The notes under the pieces: model-generated
Told to the model about the DNA's origin: nothing
Databases searched by the model: none
The model's input: only the letters and a program-made list of their open reading frames with translations
Shown here: piece after piece, positions 50,570-59,618 of the stretch
How positions within the stretch are numbered: position 1 is the stretch's first letter
How the letters are laid out: every line of letters starts with the position of its first letter
From: Salinibaculum sp. SYNS191
Lineage (GTDB): Archaea > Halobacteriota > Halobacteria > Halobacteriales > Haloarculaceae
Assembly: GCF_037338445.1 (NCBI RefSeq)
Contig: NZ_CP147838.1
Location: 1,364,001-1,428,000, forward strand
Reading direction: 5' to 3'
DNA: 64,000 bases
Position numbers and translations under genes: made by a program

Positions 50570-51322
50570 ATGGCTCGTGGATTCTACGCCATCCTTGCAG
50601 TACTGATTGTCGTCCTCGCCGGGTGCAGCGGGGCCGGACCGACCGACGACGGGGCCACCCCCACTGCCACGAGTAGCGGGTCGGGCGGCACCGGCGGAAC
50701 GGGCAGCGGCGGCGGCGGATCGGGCGGCACCGGTGGGAGTGGCACCGGCGGCGGGTCGGGCGGGACTGGGGATGACGGTGCCGGCTCCGGTGGGAGCGGG
50801 ACGGCCGACGCCGTCTGGGACCCCTACGACTTCCGCGAGGGCGAGTTCTACGCGTACGAAATCCGCGAGGGCGGCGAGTTCCTGGGCACCTTCACCTGGG
50901 AGGTGCTCTCGGTCGCCGAGGACAGCGTGACCGTGGCGGTCACCGGCGACGTGGACGGGCAGCGCTTCGAGGTGCAGACGACCGGCGCGCCGGAGACGGC
51001 CTACAACAGCCTGCTGACCAACCCCGCCGGCAGTTACGTCTTCATCGCGCTGTACGGTCCATACGTGGGTGCGTTCCGCGGTGAAACCCTCGCGATCGGG
51101 CAGGGCTGGAGTTACAGCAGCGGGTCGGACTCGCTCAGCTACCGCATCGAGCGCACCGACAGCATCGCCGGCCGCGACGTGTTCGTCACTGTCGTCCGCG
51201 AGAACGACGTCCCGCAGTACGAGACCTGGATAGACGCCGACCTCGCCTTCGCCGCGAAGACCGTCATCTACGACGAGGGCGAGGTCGACGTCGAGGTCCG
51301 CCTGACCGAGTACCGGGACTGA
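50570..51322 (+). CDS. Sec-type lipoprotein with long Gly/Ser/Thr linker
   Basis: 250 residues. MARGFYAILAVLIVVLAGCS has no twin arginine, so it is Sec-type, with lipobox LAGC (Cys 19). A low-complexity Gly-Ser-Thr stretch of about 55 residues leads to a beta-rich C-terminal domain (VWDPYDFREGEFYAYEIREG; FTWEVLSVAEDSVTVAVTGD). Surface protein of unknown function. Confidence 0.8.
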   Translation: MARGFYAILAVLIVVLAGCSGAGPTDDGATPTATSSGSGGTGGTGSGGGGSGGTGGSGTGGGSGGTGDDGAGSGGSGTADAVWDPYDFREGEFYAYEIREGGEFLGTFTWEVLSVAEDSVTVAVTGDVDGQRFEVQTTGAPETAYNSLLTNPAGSYVFIALYGPYVGAFRGETLAIGQGWSYSSGSDSLSYRIERTDSIAGRDVFVTVVRENDVPQYETWIDADLAFAAKTVIYDEGEVDVEVRLTEYRD

Positions 51323-51397
51323 CCGAGCGCGTCGGGTCGCGGCCGTCTGCCGCGCGTCTGACGTATTTTTACATCAATTGAAACGTTTTCGTGAGTC

Positions 51398-51667
51398 ATG
51401 AGCACGACGCGCACGCCACCGACCGGTCGCTACGACCCCTCGTCCGGGAAGACGCTGGCCGTCGCCATCGCCGAGGAGATAGCCGCCGCCAGCGGGACGG
51501 AGCCGGCGGCACCGGACCTGCAACTGTTCGACTACATCGACCCGGAGGCGCTCAACAGCCTGCACGACCACGCGGCCACCAAGGGTGAAGCCACGTGGGA
51601 ACTCGAATTCGACGTCGAGGACGTGACGGTCACGGTCACCAGCGACGGGCGAATCACCGTCGTCTGA
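51398..51667 (+). CDS. HalOD1 output-domain protein, 89 aa
   Basis: The whole protein is one HalOD1-like domain: SSGKTLAVAIAEEIAAASGT, DLQLFDYIDPEALNSLHD and VTVTVTSDGRITV. This domain is found with response regulators and stands alone in many haloarchaea. A TATA-like ATTTTTACATC lies about 30 nt upstream. Confidence 0.87.
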   Translation: MSTTRTPPTGRYDPSSGKTLAVAIAEEIAAASGTEPAAPDLQLFDYIDPEALNSLHDHAATKGEATWELEFDVEDVTVTVTSDGRITVV

Positions 51668-51825
51668 CGAGGGTGTACGGGCCACACACCTACCCGCGCC
51701 GCACCTGACCGGTCGCATCGCCACACGGACTTCACGTGACGGACGAGCCGTGCGAACAGGCCGCACGTTCTCGGCACCGGAGAACCGTCGTCTGGAGTTA
51801 TGCTGTCAGACAGCGAAGAGGAGGC

Positions 51826-52263
51826 ATGAACACGCTGCTCAAAGCGCTCGCCGCGCTGCTCGCGGGTTTCGTCGGCTTTGCCCTCGTCGGCATCGCCGTG
51901 ACCGAGGCGCTGGACCCGTACATCTGGCCGTCGGCGATGCTCGGACTCCCGGTCGGTCTCCTCGCCGGCGTCGCGACGGCCGCGCTCGCGTACCTCGGCC
52001 TCACTGCGCTGGACGAACGCGCCAGCACGGGGTCGGTCTCGGAGAGGACGCGGCGGCGGACCCTGGCGACGGTGGCGGCCGTACTCGGATTCGCCGGCGG
52101 CGGCGGCCTCGCCGTCGCTGTCCTCGCGAGCCAGCAGGTCGGTGTCGCGACCGCGATACTCTCCGGCGGTCTGCCCGTCGGACTCGTCACGGCGGCCGTG
52201 GCCGCGTACGCGGTCGGCCGCCGGAATCGGCGACACGAGTCCCCGCCCGGTTCGACCACGTAA
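51826..52263 (+). CDS. Four-TM membrane protein, 145 aa
   Basis: MNTLLKALAALLAGFVGFAL starts a protein with four TM helices in two pairs (about 5-27, 38-62, 82-103, 108-128) separated by a basic/acidic loop. GAGGAGG-like Shine-Dalgarno precedes the ATG. Unknown function. Confidence 0.72.
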   Translation: MNTLLKALAALLAGFVGFALVGIAVTEALDPYIWPSAMLGLPVGLLAGVATAALAYLGLTALDERASTGSVSERTRRRTLATVAAVLGFAGGGGLAVAVLASQQVGVATAILSGGLPVGLVTAAVAAYAVGRRNRRHESPPGSTT

Positions 52264-52362
52264 CTGAACCCACCCGGGGCCACGCCAGTCCGGCACGCGA
52301 CGAGACCCCCACAGAGACGGCTCCGTGGGCCCGTGACGCGTGCTACTGTTGTTCAATATATA

Positions 52363-52370
52363 TTTAATAT
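52363..52370 (+). promoter_or_regulatory. ABC operon TATA element
   Basis: TTTAATAT within an AT-rich 30-bp tract, centred 26 nt before the ATG at 52392. Confidence 0.55.
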
Positions 52371-52391
52371 CTAATAAATCAACAGTTAAAC

Positions 52392-53354
52392 ATGGCATCT
52401 GCAATCGAACTCATGGGATTGACCAAGCGCTTCGGCGACGTAGTGGCGCTCGACGGCGTCGACCTCACCGTCGAGGAGGGGGAGATTTTCGGCTTCCTCG
52501 GCCCCAACGGCGCGGGCAAGTCGACGACCATCGACACGCTGCTGGACTTCGTCCGTCCGACTGCCGGGTCCGTCCGCGTCCTCGGCATGGACGCCCAGGC
52601 CGACAGCCTCGCCATCCGACGGCGGACCGGCGTGCTGCCCGACGCATACAGCGTCTACGGCCGGCTGACCGGTCGCCAGCACGTCCAGTTCGCCATCGAC
52701 GCGAAGGGGTCCGACGAGGACCCACTGGCCCTCCTGGAACGGGTCGGCATCGCCGACGCCGCCGACCGGAAGGCCGGCGGCTACTCGAAGGGGATGCGCC
52801 AGCGCCTCGTCCTCGCGATGGCGCTCGTCGGCGAACCCGACATCCTCATCCTGGACGAGCCCTCGACAGGACTCGACCCGAACGGTGCCCGCGAGATGCG
52901 CCGCATCATCCGCGAGGAGAGCGAGCGCGGCGCGACCGTGTTCTTCTCCAGCCACATCCTCGAACAGGTCGAGGCAATCTGCGACCGCGTGGCGATTCTC
53001 GACGAGGGTCGCGTCGTCACCGTCGATACCATCGCTGGCCTGCGCGACGGCGCCGGCAGCGGCACGCAACTGACCATCACCGTCGACGCCGTGCCGGAGG
53101 GGGCTGTGAAGGCTATCAGAGTCCTCGACGGCGTCCGCGAGGCGACTGCCACCGAGACGACCGTCTCGGTCACCATCGACGAGGGCAGCAAGACGGCCAT
53201 CCTCGACGTCCTCGAATCCTCGGGCGCGGAGGTGCTCGACTTCACGACGGCCGAGACCTCGCTCGAAGAGCTGTTCGCGACCTACACCGGCGACGCGGAG
53301 GACACCGCCCCGACGCCGGAGGCCGACGGGGAACCCGCGGAGGTGGCGCGATGA
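52392..53354 (+). CDS. ABC transporter ATP-binding protein (exporter type)
   Basis: 320 residues. Walker A GPNGAGKST (37-45), signature YSKGMRQRL, Walker B ILILDEPSTGLD, H-loop SSHILEQVEAI. The C-terminal 90 residues (VTIDEGSKTAILDVLESSGA) are the extra regulatory domain of NatA/DrrA-like proteins. Pairs with the permease downstream (ATGA overlap). Substrate not known; NatAB-like or multidrug export are options. Confidence 0.9.
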   Translation: MASAIELMGLTKRFGDVVALDGVDLTVEEGEIFGFLGPNGAGKSTTIDTLLDFVRPTAGSVRVLGMDAQADSLAIRRRTGVLPDAYSVYGRLTGRQHVQFAIDAKGSDEDPLALLERVGIADAADRKAGGYSKGMRQRLVLAMALVGEPDILILDEPSTGLDPNGAREMRRIIREESERGATVFFSSHILEQVEAICDRVAILDEGRVVTVDTIAGLRDGAGSGTQLTITVDAVPEGAVKAIRVLDGVREATATETTVSVTIDEGSKTAILDVLESSGAEVLDFTTAETSLEELFATYTGDAEDTAPTPEADGEPAEVAR

Positions 53355-54190
53355 GCTGGGCCGTCGTCGCGCGCAAGGATTTCAACGACGCCCGCCGCTC
53401 GCGCTCGCTGTGGGGACTGTCGATTGCCTTCCTGCTGCTCGCCGTCCTGTTCGCCGCGCTGTACACCTACATCCCGGAGATTTCGGGCGGTGGTGAGCTC
53501 TCGTCGCTCGGGCTGATGGGATTCCTCTCGGCCCCCGTCGGTATCTTCGTCGCCGTCGCCTCGCTGGTCATCGCCTACAAGTCGGTCGCCGGCGAGACCG
53601 AGTCCGGGTCGGGCAAGCTCCTGTTGAGCCTGCCCAACACCCGCCGCGACGTCCTGTTCGGGAAGATTCTCGGCCGGACGCTCGTGCTCGCCATCCCCGT
53701 CGTCGTCGGCCTCGCGGCCATGCTCGCGGTCGTCCTCGCGACGAACGTGGCCCTCGAACCCGTCGAGTACGCGCTCTTTACCGCCGTGACGCTCTTGTTC
53801 GTGCTGGTGTACGTGACGCTGTTCGTCGGCATCTCGGCCAGTACCACCTCGACCGCGCGGGCCGCGACCGTGGCGGTCCTCGTGCTGGTCGTCGTGGAGT
53901 TCGCCTGGGACATCGTCCCGCTGGCGGCCTGGTTCGTCCTCAACGGCTTCCAGGTGCCGGCCGCGTTCCTCACCGGCGACATCGCGGCGATGCCCGACGT
54001 CATCGCCTTCCTGGCGAATCTGCCGCCGAGCCAGGCCTATCTCAGCGCCGTCGGCGGCGTCCTCTCCGGGTCACTGAGCGGCGCTGGCCCGTGGTACCTC
54101 TCCCAGGCCTTCAGCCTGGTCGTCCTCGTGGTGTGGGCACTCGTCCCCGCCGGAATCGGCTACCGCCGCTACCGCCGCGCCGACCTCTGA
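53351..54190 (+). CDS. ABC-2 type permease
   Basis: 279 residues with six TM helices and the ABC-2 coupling region AGETESGSGKLLLSLPNTRR. Forms the channel for the ATPase encoded just upstream. ATG at 53351 overlaps its stop. Confidence 0.87.
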   Translation: MSWAVVARKDFNDARRSRSLWGLSIAFLLLAVLFAALYTYIPEISGGGELSSLGLMGFLSAPVGIFVAVASLVIAYKSVAGETESGSGKLLLSLPNTRRDVLFGKILGRTLVLAIPVVVGLAAMLAVVLATNVALEPVEYALFTAVTLLFVLVYVTLFVGISASTTSTARAATVAVLVLVVVEFAWDIVPLAAWFVLNGFQVPAAFLTGDIAAMPDVIAFLANLPPSQAYLSAVGGVLSGSLSGAGPWYLSQAFSLVVLVVWALVPAGIGYRRYRRADL

Positions 54191-54275
54191 ACGCACCCGA
54201 CCAGAGCGAAGACGCCGTCGCTCGCAGGGCGACGGACCGAAGAAGGGACGACCGCAATCGAGTCAGCGACCGACG

Positions 54276-54806
54276 TTACGCGATGAGCAGTTCCTCGCCG
54301 CGCTCGACGACGATGCGGCAGGGCGGGGTAATCTTGTTGTAGGCGCGCCGGTAGGCTTCCTTGACAGCCGCGGCCTGGTCGACGTCGCAGTAGGCGGTAA
54401 AGAGGCGCTCGCCGGCCTGGATTCGCGCGGCGGTGCCGACGATTTTCCCGAACGCCTGGCGCATCCCGTCGGAGACACGGTCGGCCCCGGCACCGGTCGC
54501 CTGCTTGTTCTCGCGCAGGACCTGGTGGGGGAACTTCCGGAGAATCATCGAGTAGTTGTTCTCGCCGAGTTCCTTGATGAGGTGGCGGTTAGCCGATAGG
54601 CGCGCTGCCTCCAGCGAGCCGTGGCGGAGCTGGACGCTCTCCTCGACCTCCAGCGAAATCTGGACCGGATAGTCCTCGGGGTCCTTGTTCCGGTCGCCCA
54701 TCTTGTGCTGTGCAATCTTCGACCCGGGAATGCCCGTGATGTACTCACGTCGCGTGTACGCGGGCTTGTCGATGTCCCGGTACATAGAGGCGGGTTTGTC
54801 GGACAT
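54276..54806 (-). CDS. rpl10e: 50S ribosomal protein L10e (uL16)
   Basis: 176 residues. [37 protein letters not shown] and [20 protein letters not shown] are signature stretches. It sits near the A/P sites of the large subunit. Stands alone, as usual in haloarchaea. Confidence 0.95.
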   Translation of the reverse strand: MSDKPASMYRDIDKPAYTRREYITGIPGSKIAQHKMGDRNKDPEDYPVQISLEVEESVQLRHGSLEAARLSANRHLIKELGENNYSMILRKFPHQVLRENKQATGAGADRVSDGMRQAFGKIVGTAARIQAGERLFTAYCDVDQAAAVKEAYRRAYNKITPPCRIVVERGEELLIA

Positions 54807-54952
54807 GGTCTTGCGGTAGACGAAGCCGACGGCGTAGATAAAGCCTACGAACCGTCACTGTCGCGTGTGGAGGCGTGACGGACGGCCGGAGCGGGGAGGC
54901 GGCCGCCCGGAGGGTCGGCACACATTTGTCAGTGGAGCGACCACAGTGCAGT

Positions 54953-55768
54953 ATGAAGCGCCGCGCCCTCCTCGCGTGCAGCGGGACCGCCCTGGCGGCC
55001 GGTCTCGCCGGCTGTACCGGCTCGCTGTTTGGCTCCCGGGTGACCGAATCGTTCGACCGGAGCTACGACGTCGCCGACGGGGCGACGCTGACGGTCAGCA
55101 ACCGCAACGGCGACGTCGAGGTCCGGGACACGGACGGCGACCAGCTCGCCGTCTCCGGCGAGAAGCGCGCCCCCAGGCAGTCCGGACTGGACGCCATCAG
55201 CGTCGACGTCTCGACGGGCGAGGAGATCGCCGTCGACGTTGACCTCGGGAGCGGGTCGAGCTTCTCGAACCGCAGCGTCGAACTCACTGTCGAGGTGCCC
55301 GACGGCGTCGCCGTCGACAGCGCCTCCTCCTCGAACGGGCGCGTGACAGTCGCGGACGTCGCCGGCGACGTCGACGCCTCCTCCAGCAACGGCCAGGTGG
55401 AGGTGACCGACGTGGACGGGTACGTCCGGTGCGAGACCTCCAACGGAGACATCCGGACCCGGAACACGACGGGGCTGCGGGGCGCGCAGACGTCCAACGG
55501 GACCGTCGACGTCGAGGTGCTGGCGATGCGCGACGACGTGACCTGCCGGTCGACCAACGGCTCGGTCACGGTCCGTGTCGGACCCGAGGTAGTCGCGGCC
55601 TTCCGGCTCTCGACGAGCAACGGCGACGCCGAAGTGCGGGACGTCGAACATACGGTCACGACGTCCCGGAACAAGCGCATCGAGGGACGGCTCAACGGCG
55701 GGACCGAGCCACTGCTCCGCCTGGAAACGACCAACGGCGACGTGACGCTCCGGTCGGCCGACGAGTGA
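54953..55768 (+). CDS. Lipoprotein with repeated beta-helix (DUF4097-like)
   Basis: 271 residues. MKRRALLACSGTALAAGLAG then C at residue 21: twin-arginine-like signal with lipobox. The mature protein has at least eight strand turns with the motif S/T-N-G (NRNGDVEV, SSNGRVTV, SSNGQVEV, TSNGDIRT, TSNGTVDV, STNGSVTV, TSNGDAEV, TTNGDVTL), a right-handed beta-helix of the DUF4097 adhesin type. Probably surface-exposed. Confidence 0.82.
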   Translation: MKRRALLACSGTALAAGLAGCTGSLFGSRVTESFDRSYDVADGATLTVSNRNGDVEVRDTDGDQLAVSGEKRAPRQSGLDAISVDVSTGEEIAVDVDLGSGSSFSNRSVELTVEVPDGVAVDSASSSNGRVTVADVAGDVDASSSNGQVEVTDVDGYVRCETSNGDIRTRNTTGLRGAQTSNGTVDVEVLAMRDDVTCRSTNGSVTVRVGPEVVAAFRLSTSNGDAEVRDVEHTVTTSRNKRIEGRLNGGTEPLLRLETTNGDVTLRSADE

Positions 55769-55861
55769 GCGGGAGCGAGTCGCCACCGCAGGCCGAACGC
55801 GTCGCGGGGAGACGACGGTGCATCGCGACCGACCCGGTCCGCCTCCGGCGCGCACGCGGGT

Positions 55862-56422
55862 CTACCCACTGGAGACAGCAGCCGTCCGTTCGGTCACCGT
55901 GGTCCCCGACGGCGCGTGGACGAGGCGAACGACCACCTCGTCACCCGGGTCGAGGCGGACCGCACCCTCGCTGAGGCGAACCGAAAAGCTCTCGCCGGCG
56001 CTCCAGACGCCGTCGTCGTCCGCGCCGACGGCCGTCACCGACCCCGCAACGCGACCGCAGCGGCCGTCGAAGAGATCCGGACCCTCGACGTGGCTGTCCG
56101 GCAGACAGTTGTGCGGGAGCGGCAGGTCCACGAGTCGCGTCCGCAGGTCGTGGCCGGGAAGGTCGACGACCAGGTCGGTCTCCGCGAGCGCGACCGCGTC
56201 GCCACCCCGGTGGGACAGGCGGACCACCTGGTCAGCGGACCCACAGCCCGAACACGCGGCGACGACGTCGTCGGCCTCGGCGACCACCGACGGCGGCGGG
56301 TCGTCCAGCGACTCGACCGCCGCCCCGGCAGCGAACACCCCGGCCGCGAGGACCGCGACGAGCGCGACCAAGACGACCGTCCCCACCACCGCCGAAACGC
56401 CACGCGTCGTGTCGGCCGTCAT
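55862..56422 (-). CDS. Type IV pilin-like membrane protein
   Basis: 186 residues. MTADTTRGVSAVVGTVVLVA: a short charged leader then G-V-S-A-V-V followed by a hydrophobic helix is the class III/archaeal pilin signal (PibD site expected at RG|V). Ectodomain is beta-rich and has a C-x2-C (ACSGCGSADQ) plus two further Cys, unusual for haloarchaeal pilins and suggesting a disulfide or metal site. No pil cluster is next to it. Confidence 0.72.
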   Translation of the reverse strand: MTADTTRGVSAVVGTVVLVALVAVLAAGVFAAGAAVESLDDPPPSVVAEADDVVAACSGCGSADQVVRLSHRGGDAVALAETDLVVDLPGHDLRTRLVDLPLPHNCLPDSHVEGPDLFDGRCGRVAGSVTAVGADDDGVWSAGESFSVRLSEGAVRLDPGDEVVVRLVHAPSGTTVTERTAAVSSG

Positions 56423-56552
56423 GAGCCAGAGGTGGTCGCCCCCTCACTGAAAGAGTCGAGGGACGGGAGACACCGCCCCGCCGCCCTCGGCCGGTAACAT
56501 GCACGTAATCTCACGCCGACTTTATTCGCCTCGCGCCCCTCCCTCCGATATC

Positions 56553-57572
56553 ATGAACATGCTCGTCGACGGCGAGTGGCAGCGAGACGCCTACGAGTCC
56601 ACGACAGAGGATGGAGAGTTCGACCGCCAGGAGACCACGTTCCGCGAGTTCGTCAGGGACGAGGAGGACGCCCGCTTCCAGCCGGAAGCCGGCCGGTACC
56701 ACCTCTACGTCTCCTACGCCTGTCCGTGGGCCCACCGGACGCTGCTGGTCCGTGCGCTGAAGGGGCTGGAGGACGCTATCTCCGTGGACATCGTCGACCC
56801 GTTCCGGGCCGACGACGGCTGGCAGTTCACCCCCGAGAAGGCGGGCTGTACCGAGGATACCGTCAACGGCAGCGACTACCTGCGGGAAGTGTACGTGGCG
56901 GCCGACCCAGAGATGACCGGCCGCGTCACGGTCCCGGTCCTCTGGGACAAACAGGAGGAGACCATCGTCAACAACGAGTCGAAGGAGATTCTGCGGATGC
57001 TCGACACCGAGTTCGACGACCTCGCCGAGTACGACGTGGACCTCTACCCGGAGGGCTACCGCGAGGAGGTCGACCGAATCATCGACGACATCTACGAGCC
57101 CATCAACAACGGCGTCTACCGCGCCGGCTTCGCCAAATCTCAGGAGGCCTACGACCGCGCAGTCGACGAGCTGTTCGACGCGCTGGACCACTGGGACGCC
57201 GTGCTGGCCGACCAGCGCTACCTCGCCGGCGACCGCCTGACGGAAGCGGACATCTGCATGTTCACCACGCTGATTCGCTTCGACCAGGTCTACCACACCC
57301 ACTTCATGTGCAACAAGAAGCAGATTCACGAGTACGACAACCTCTGGCCGTACCTGCGTGACCTCTATCAGACGGGCGTCGCCGTCGAGGGGACGCCGCT
57401 CGTCGCCGGGACGGTGAACATGGACCACATCAAGGAACACTACTACACCACCCACCCCGACGTCACCCCCTCGCGCATCGTCGCCGCCGGGCCGGACCTC
57501 GACTTCACGGCCGAACACGACCGGGACGAACTGCCCGGCAGTCCACCCGAAGCGCTCCTCCCGCTGGCCTGA
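56553..57572 (+). CDS. Glutathionyl-hydroquinone reductase-like GST
   Basis: 339 residues. Thioredoxin-like N-terminal domain with the catalytic Cys57 in YVSYACPWAHRTLLVRALKG, then VTVPVLWDKQEETIVNNESK (cis-Pro loop) and the all-alpha domain (LAGDRLTEADICMFTTLIRF). This is the Xi-class/ECM4 glutathionyl-hydroquinone reductase family. Haloarchaea use gamma-glutamylcysteine, so the physiological thiol likely differs from glutathione. Confidence 0.9.
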   Translation: MNMLVDGEWQRDAYESTTEDGEFDRQETTFREFVRDEEDARFQPEAGRYHLYVSYACPWAHRTLLVRALKGLEDAISVDIVDPFRADDGWQFTPEKAGCTEDTVNGSDYLREVYVAADPEMTGRVTVPVLWDKQEETIVNNESKEILRMLDTEFDDLAEYDVDLYPEGYREEVDRIIDDIYEPINNGVYRAGFAKSQEAYDRAVDELFDALDHWDAVLADQRYLAGDRLTEADICMFTTLIRFDQVYHTHFMCNKKQIHEYDNLWPYLRDLYQTGVAVEGTPLVAGTVNMDHIKEHYYTTHPDVTPSRIVAAGPDLDFTAEHDRDELPGSPPEALLPLA

Positions 57573-57587
57573 GTCGGTCGACAGGAC

Positions 57588-58025
57588 TCAGTGGCCCATC
57601 GAGAACTCGCGGCCCTCGCAGTCGTCGATGTCCAGGCGATACAGCGTGAACGTCACCTCGTCGAGCGGGACGCCCCAGACGCTCGTGTCCGGCGCGAACT
57701 CGGCGTTCGTTGCCAGTGCGGCGAAGGCCGCGTCGGTCTCCGCCTCGGGGACTTCGACGAGTTCGCCCGAGAGGACGACGCTGCGCCACCGGCCCTGCTC
57801 CGGTTCCTCGTAGACCGTGAACGACGCCTCGGTGCTCACGTCGAGACAGTCGCGTTTCCGGCTGGACTCGCCGGACCCGAACTGGACCGCGAAGACGGCC
57901 TCGGACCCGTCGTAGCCGAAGGACATCGGAATCGCGTACGGTCGGGTCCCGTCGTACAGCGCCAGGACGCCGATACCGTTGTGTGCCAGCACCTCGGCGA
58001 CCTCCTCCGCTGTCAGTTCGCGCAT
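57588..58025 (-). CDS. Pyridoxamine 5'-phosphate oxidase-like flavoprotein
   Basis: 145 residues. The split-barrel FMN fold is visible: LTAEEVAEVLAHNGIGVLAL, GTRPYAIPMSFGYDGSEAVF and RWRSVVLSGELVEVPE. Small F420/FMN-binding family members act as oxidoreductases or nitroreductases; cofactor not decidable. Start at 58025, with in-frame ATG 9 codons upstream less likely. Confidence 0.87.
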   Translation of the reverse strand: MRELTAEEVAEVLAHNGIGVLALYDGTRPYAIPMSFGYDGSEAVFAVQFGSGESSRKRDCLDVSTEASFTVYEEPEQGRWRSVVLSGELVEVPEAETDAAFAALATNAEFAPDTSVWGVPLDEVTFTLYRLDIDDCEGREFSMGH

Positions 58026-58080
58026 GCGATGAGTGTGAGCCCGCGTTTTCAAATCCCTGGCGGTCGCCCGCGAACGGCGA

Positions 58081-58788
58081 CTACCGACCGAGCAGGTCAG
58101 CGACCCGCTCGCGGTCCGCCCCGGTGTTGACGTTCACGCACCACCCCGACAGGTCGACGGTCTCGACGCGCCGGCCGGCCGAGACGAGCAGGTCGACGGC
58201 CGCGGTGAGTTCGATTTCGCCGGTGTGCCCCGGTGTCACCAGCCGACACACCGGGAAGATGGCTTCCGAGAACGCGAAGAAGCCCCGCGGGACGAGCGTC
58301 GACGGCGGGTCCGCTGGCTTCTCGACCAGACCCGTCACCTCGCCGTCCTCGTGGTCGACGACGCCGCCGCGGGCGGCGCGCTCCCGGGACACCTCCTCGA
58401 CCAGAAGCGTCGCGTCGGCGTCAGTCCCGCGGTGGCGTGCGATGACCTCCTCGACGTTGGCACGACAGACGTTGTCGCCGTTGAGCACCACGAAGTCGCC
58501 GTCGACGTGCGGGGCCGCCTGCAGGACGGCGTGGCCGAGGCCGCGCCGGTCGTCCTGGCGGACGTACGTCAGCGGAGTGCCCTCGAAGGAACCGCCGTAG
58601 AACTCGCAGATATCGTCGCCGCGGTAGCCGACGACGACCACGACGTCGGTCACGTCGAGGGCCGCCAGCGTCTCGAAGACGTGCGTCAGCAGTGGCTTGC
58701 CGGCCACCTCCACGAGTCCCTTCGGACGGTCGGCGGTCAGCGGGCGGAGCCGCGTTCCCTCGCCGGCCGCGGGCACGACTGCCTGCAC
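58081..58788 (-). CDS. Sugar-phosphate nucleotidyltransferase
   Basis: 235 residues. QAVVPAAGEGTRLRPLTADR is the nucleotidyltransferase P-loop-like signature, GHAVLQAAPHVDGDFVVLNG and GDN give the metal-binding Asp, and GLVEKPADPP the sugar-binding lysine. Makes NDP-sugar for surface glycans or GlcNAc/glucose activation. GTG at 58788 is chosen over an unusual TTG at 58815. Confidence 0.87.
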   Translation of the reverse strand: MQAVVPAAGEGTRLRPLTADRPKGLVEVAGKPLLTHVFETLAALDVTDVVVVVGYRGDDICEFYGGSFEGTPLTYVRQDDRRGLGHAVLQAAPHVDGDFVVLNGDNVCRANVEEVIARHRGTDADATLLVEEVSRERAARGGVVDHEDGEVTGLVEKPADPPSTLVPRGFFAFSEAIFPVCRLVTPGHTGEIELTAAVDLLVSAGRRVETVDLSGWCVNVNTGADRERVADLLGR

Positions 58789-58833
58789 GGCCGAGCGTTG
58801 GCGGTCCCGTGACAAAAGCGCGCCGGCGGTGGG

Positions 58834-59262
58834 TCAGTACGCGTCGAGACGGTCGAGGACGCCGGTCTGGTCGGTGCCGTTGGCCGAGGGGGCGACGAAC
58901 GCGAGCCCGCCGTTGCGGTACTCCGCGAGCGTGATGCGGGGGAAGACGACGCCGGTGACCGTGGTCCCGGTCAGCAGCGACTCGGTGTCCCGCTGCCGGA
59001 ACCCGGTGAGTTCGCGGTCCTGGCTCGCGGCCCAGCGCTGGAAGGCCTCGTACCGACGGAGGAGTCGCTCGCCGGTGTCCGTGGCGGCCGTGTTCAGCGA
59101 CGGACAGACGCAGTCGCCACAGAGGGCGAGTTCGAACCCGCTGATGCGCCCCGTCTCGTCCAGCCGCTGGAGCCGTTCGACCACCGCCTCCTGGGTGTCT
59201 CTGGCCTCGGTCGGCGCGAGCGACCTGACGTACAGCTCGATGCGGGGCGCATCCGCCGTCAC
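58834..59262 (-). CDS. Haloarchaeal 142-aa protein, unrecognised
   Basis: APRIELYVRSLAPTEARDTQ begins a compact alpha/beta protein with a CGDCVC cluster (residues about 48-53) and a conserved-looking helix (TGERLLRRYEAFQRWAASQD). The pattern recalls haloarchaeal HTH-annotated orphans. An ATG at 59340 would add 26 basic residues. No function assigned. Confidence 0.65.
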   Translation of the reverse strand: MTADAPRIELYVRSLAPTEARDTQEAVVERLQRLDETGRISGFELALCGDCVCPSLNTAATDTGERLLRRYEAFQRWAASQDRELTGFRQRDTESLLTGTTVTGVVFPRITLAEYRNGGLAFVAPSANGTDQTGVLDRLDAY

Positions 59263-59453
59263 CGCCGACCGCCTCCCCCGGTCCGGCCGCCGTAGACGGC
59301 TATCTGCACTCGCGTCACGAACATACCGGACCATCGCCACAGGAGCGCTTGAGAGTAGCTGAGGCGGACGTTAGACGGTGAGCGGCTGGTGACCGCCGCG
59401 AGTGCGCGCGACAGTGACGGGACTTTAGCCGCCGGGCGGCCTACCCTCGTGCG

Positions 59454-59618
59454 ATGACCGAGGACGACCTCTACTGCGAGACCTGCGAGCGGGCCGTCGA
59501 CCGCGACGAAGCCCGGCGGTCGGAGACCTACGGCGGCCTCGACCCCGAGAAGTGGCAGACGCTGTGTTGTCCGGACTGCGGCAACCGGCTGAAGACAGTC
59601 TTCGTCGGCGGCGAGTAG
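59454..59618 (+). CDS. Zinc-ribbon small protein, 54 aa
   Basis: MTEDDLYCETCERAVDRDEA has one C-x2-C; CCPDCGNRLKTVF has the second (with a fifth Cys). Too short for routine gene finding but the four Cys and acidic bias support it. Convergent with the membrane protein at 59619 with adjacent stops. Confidence 0.7.
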   Translation: MTEDDLYCETCERAVDRDEARRSETYGGLDPEKWQTLCCPDCGNRLKTVFVGGE

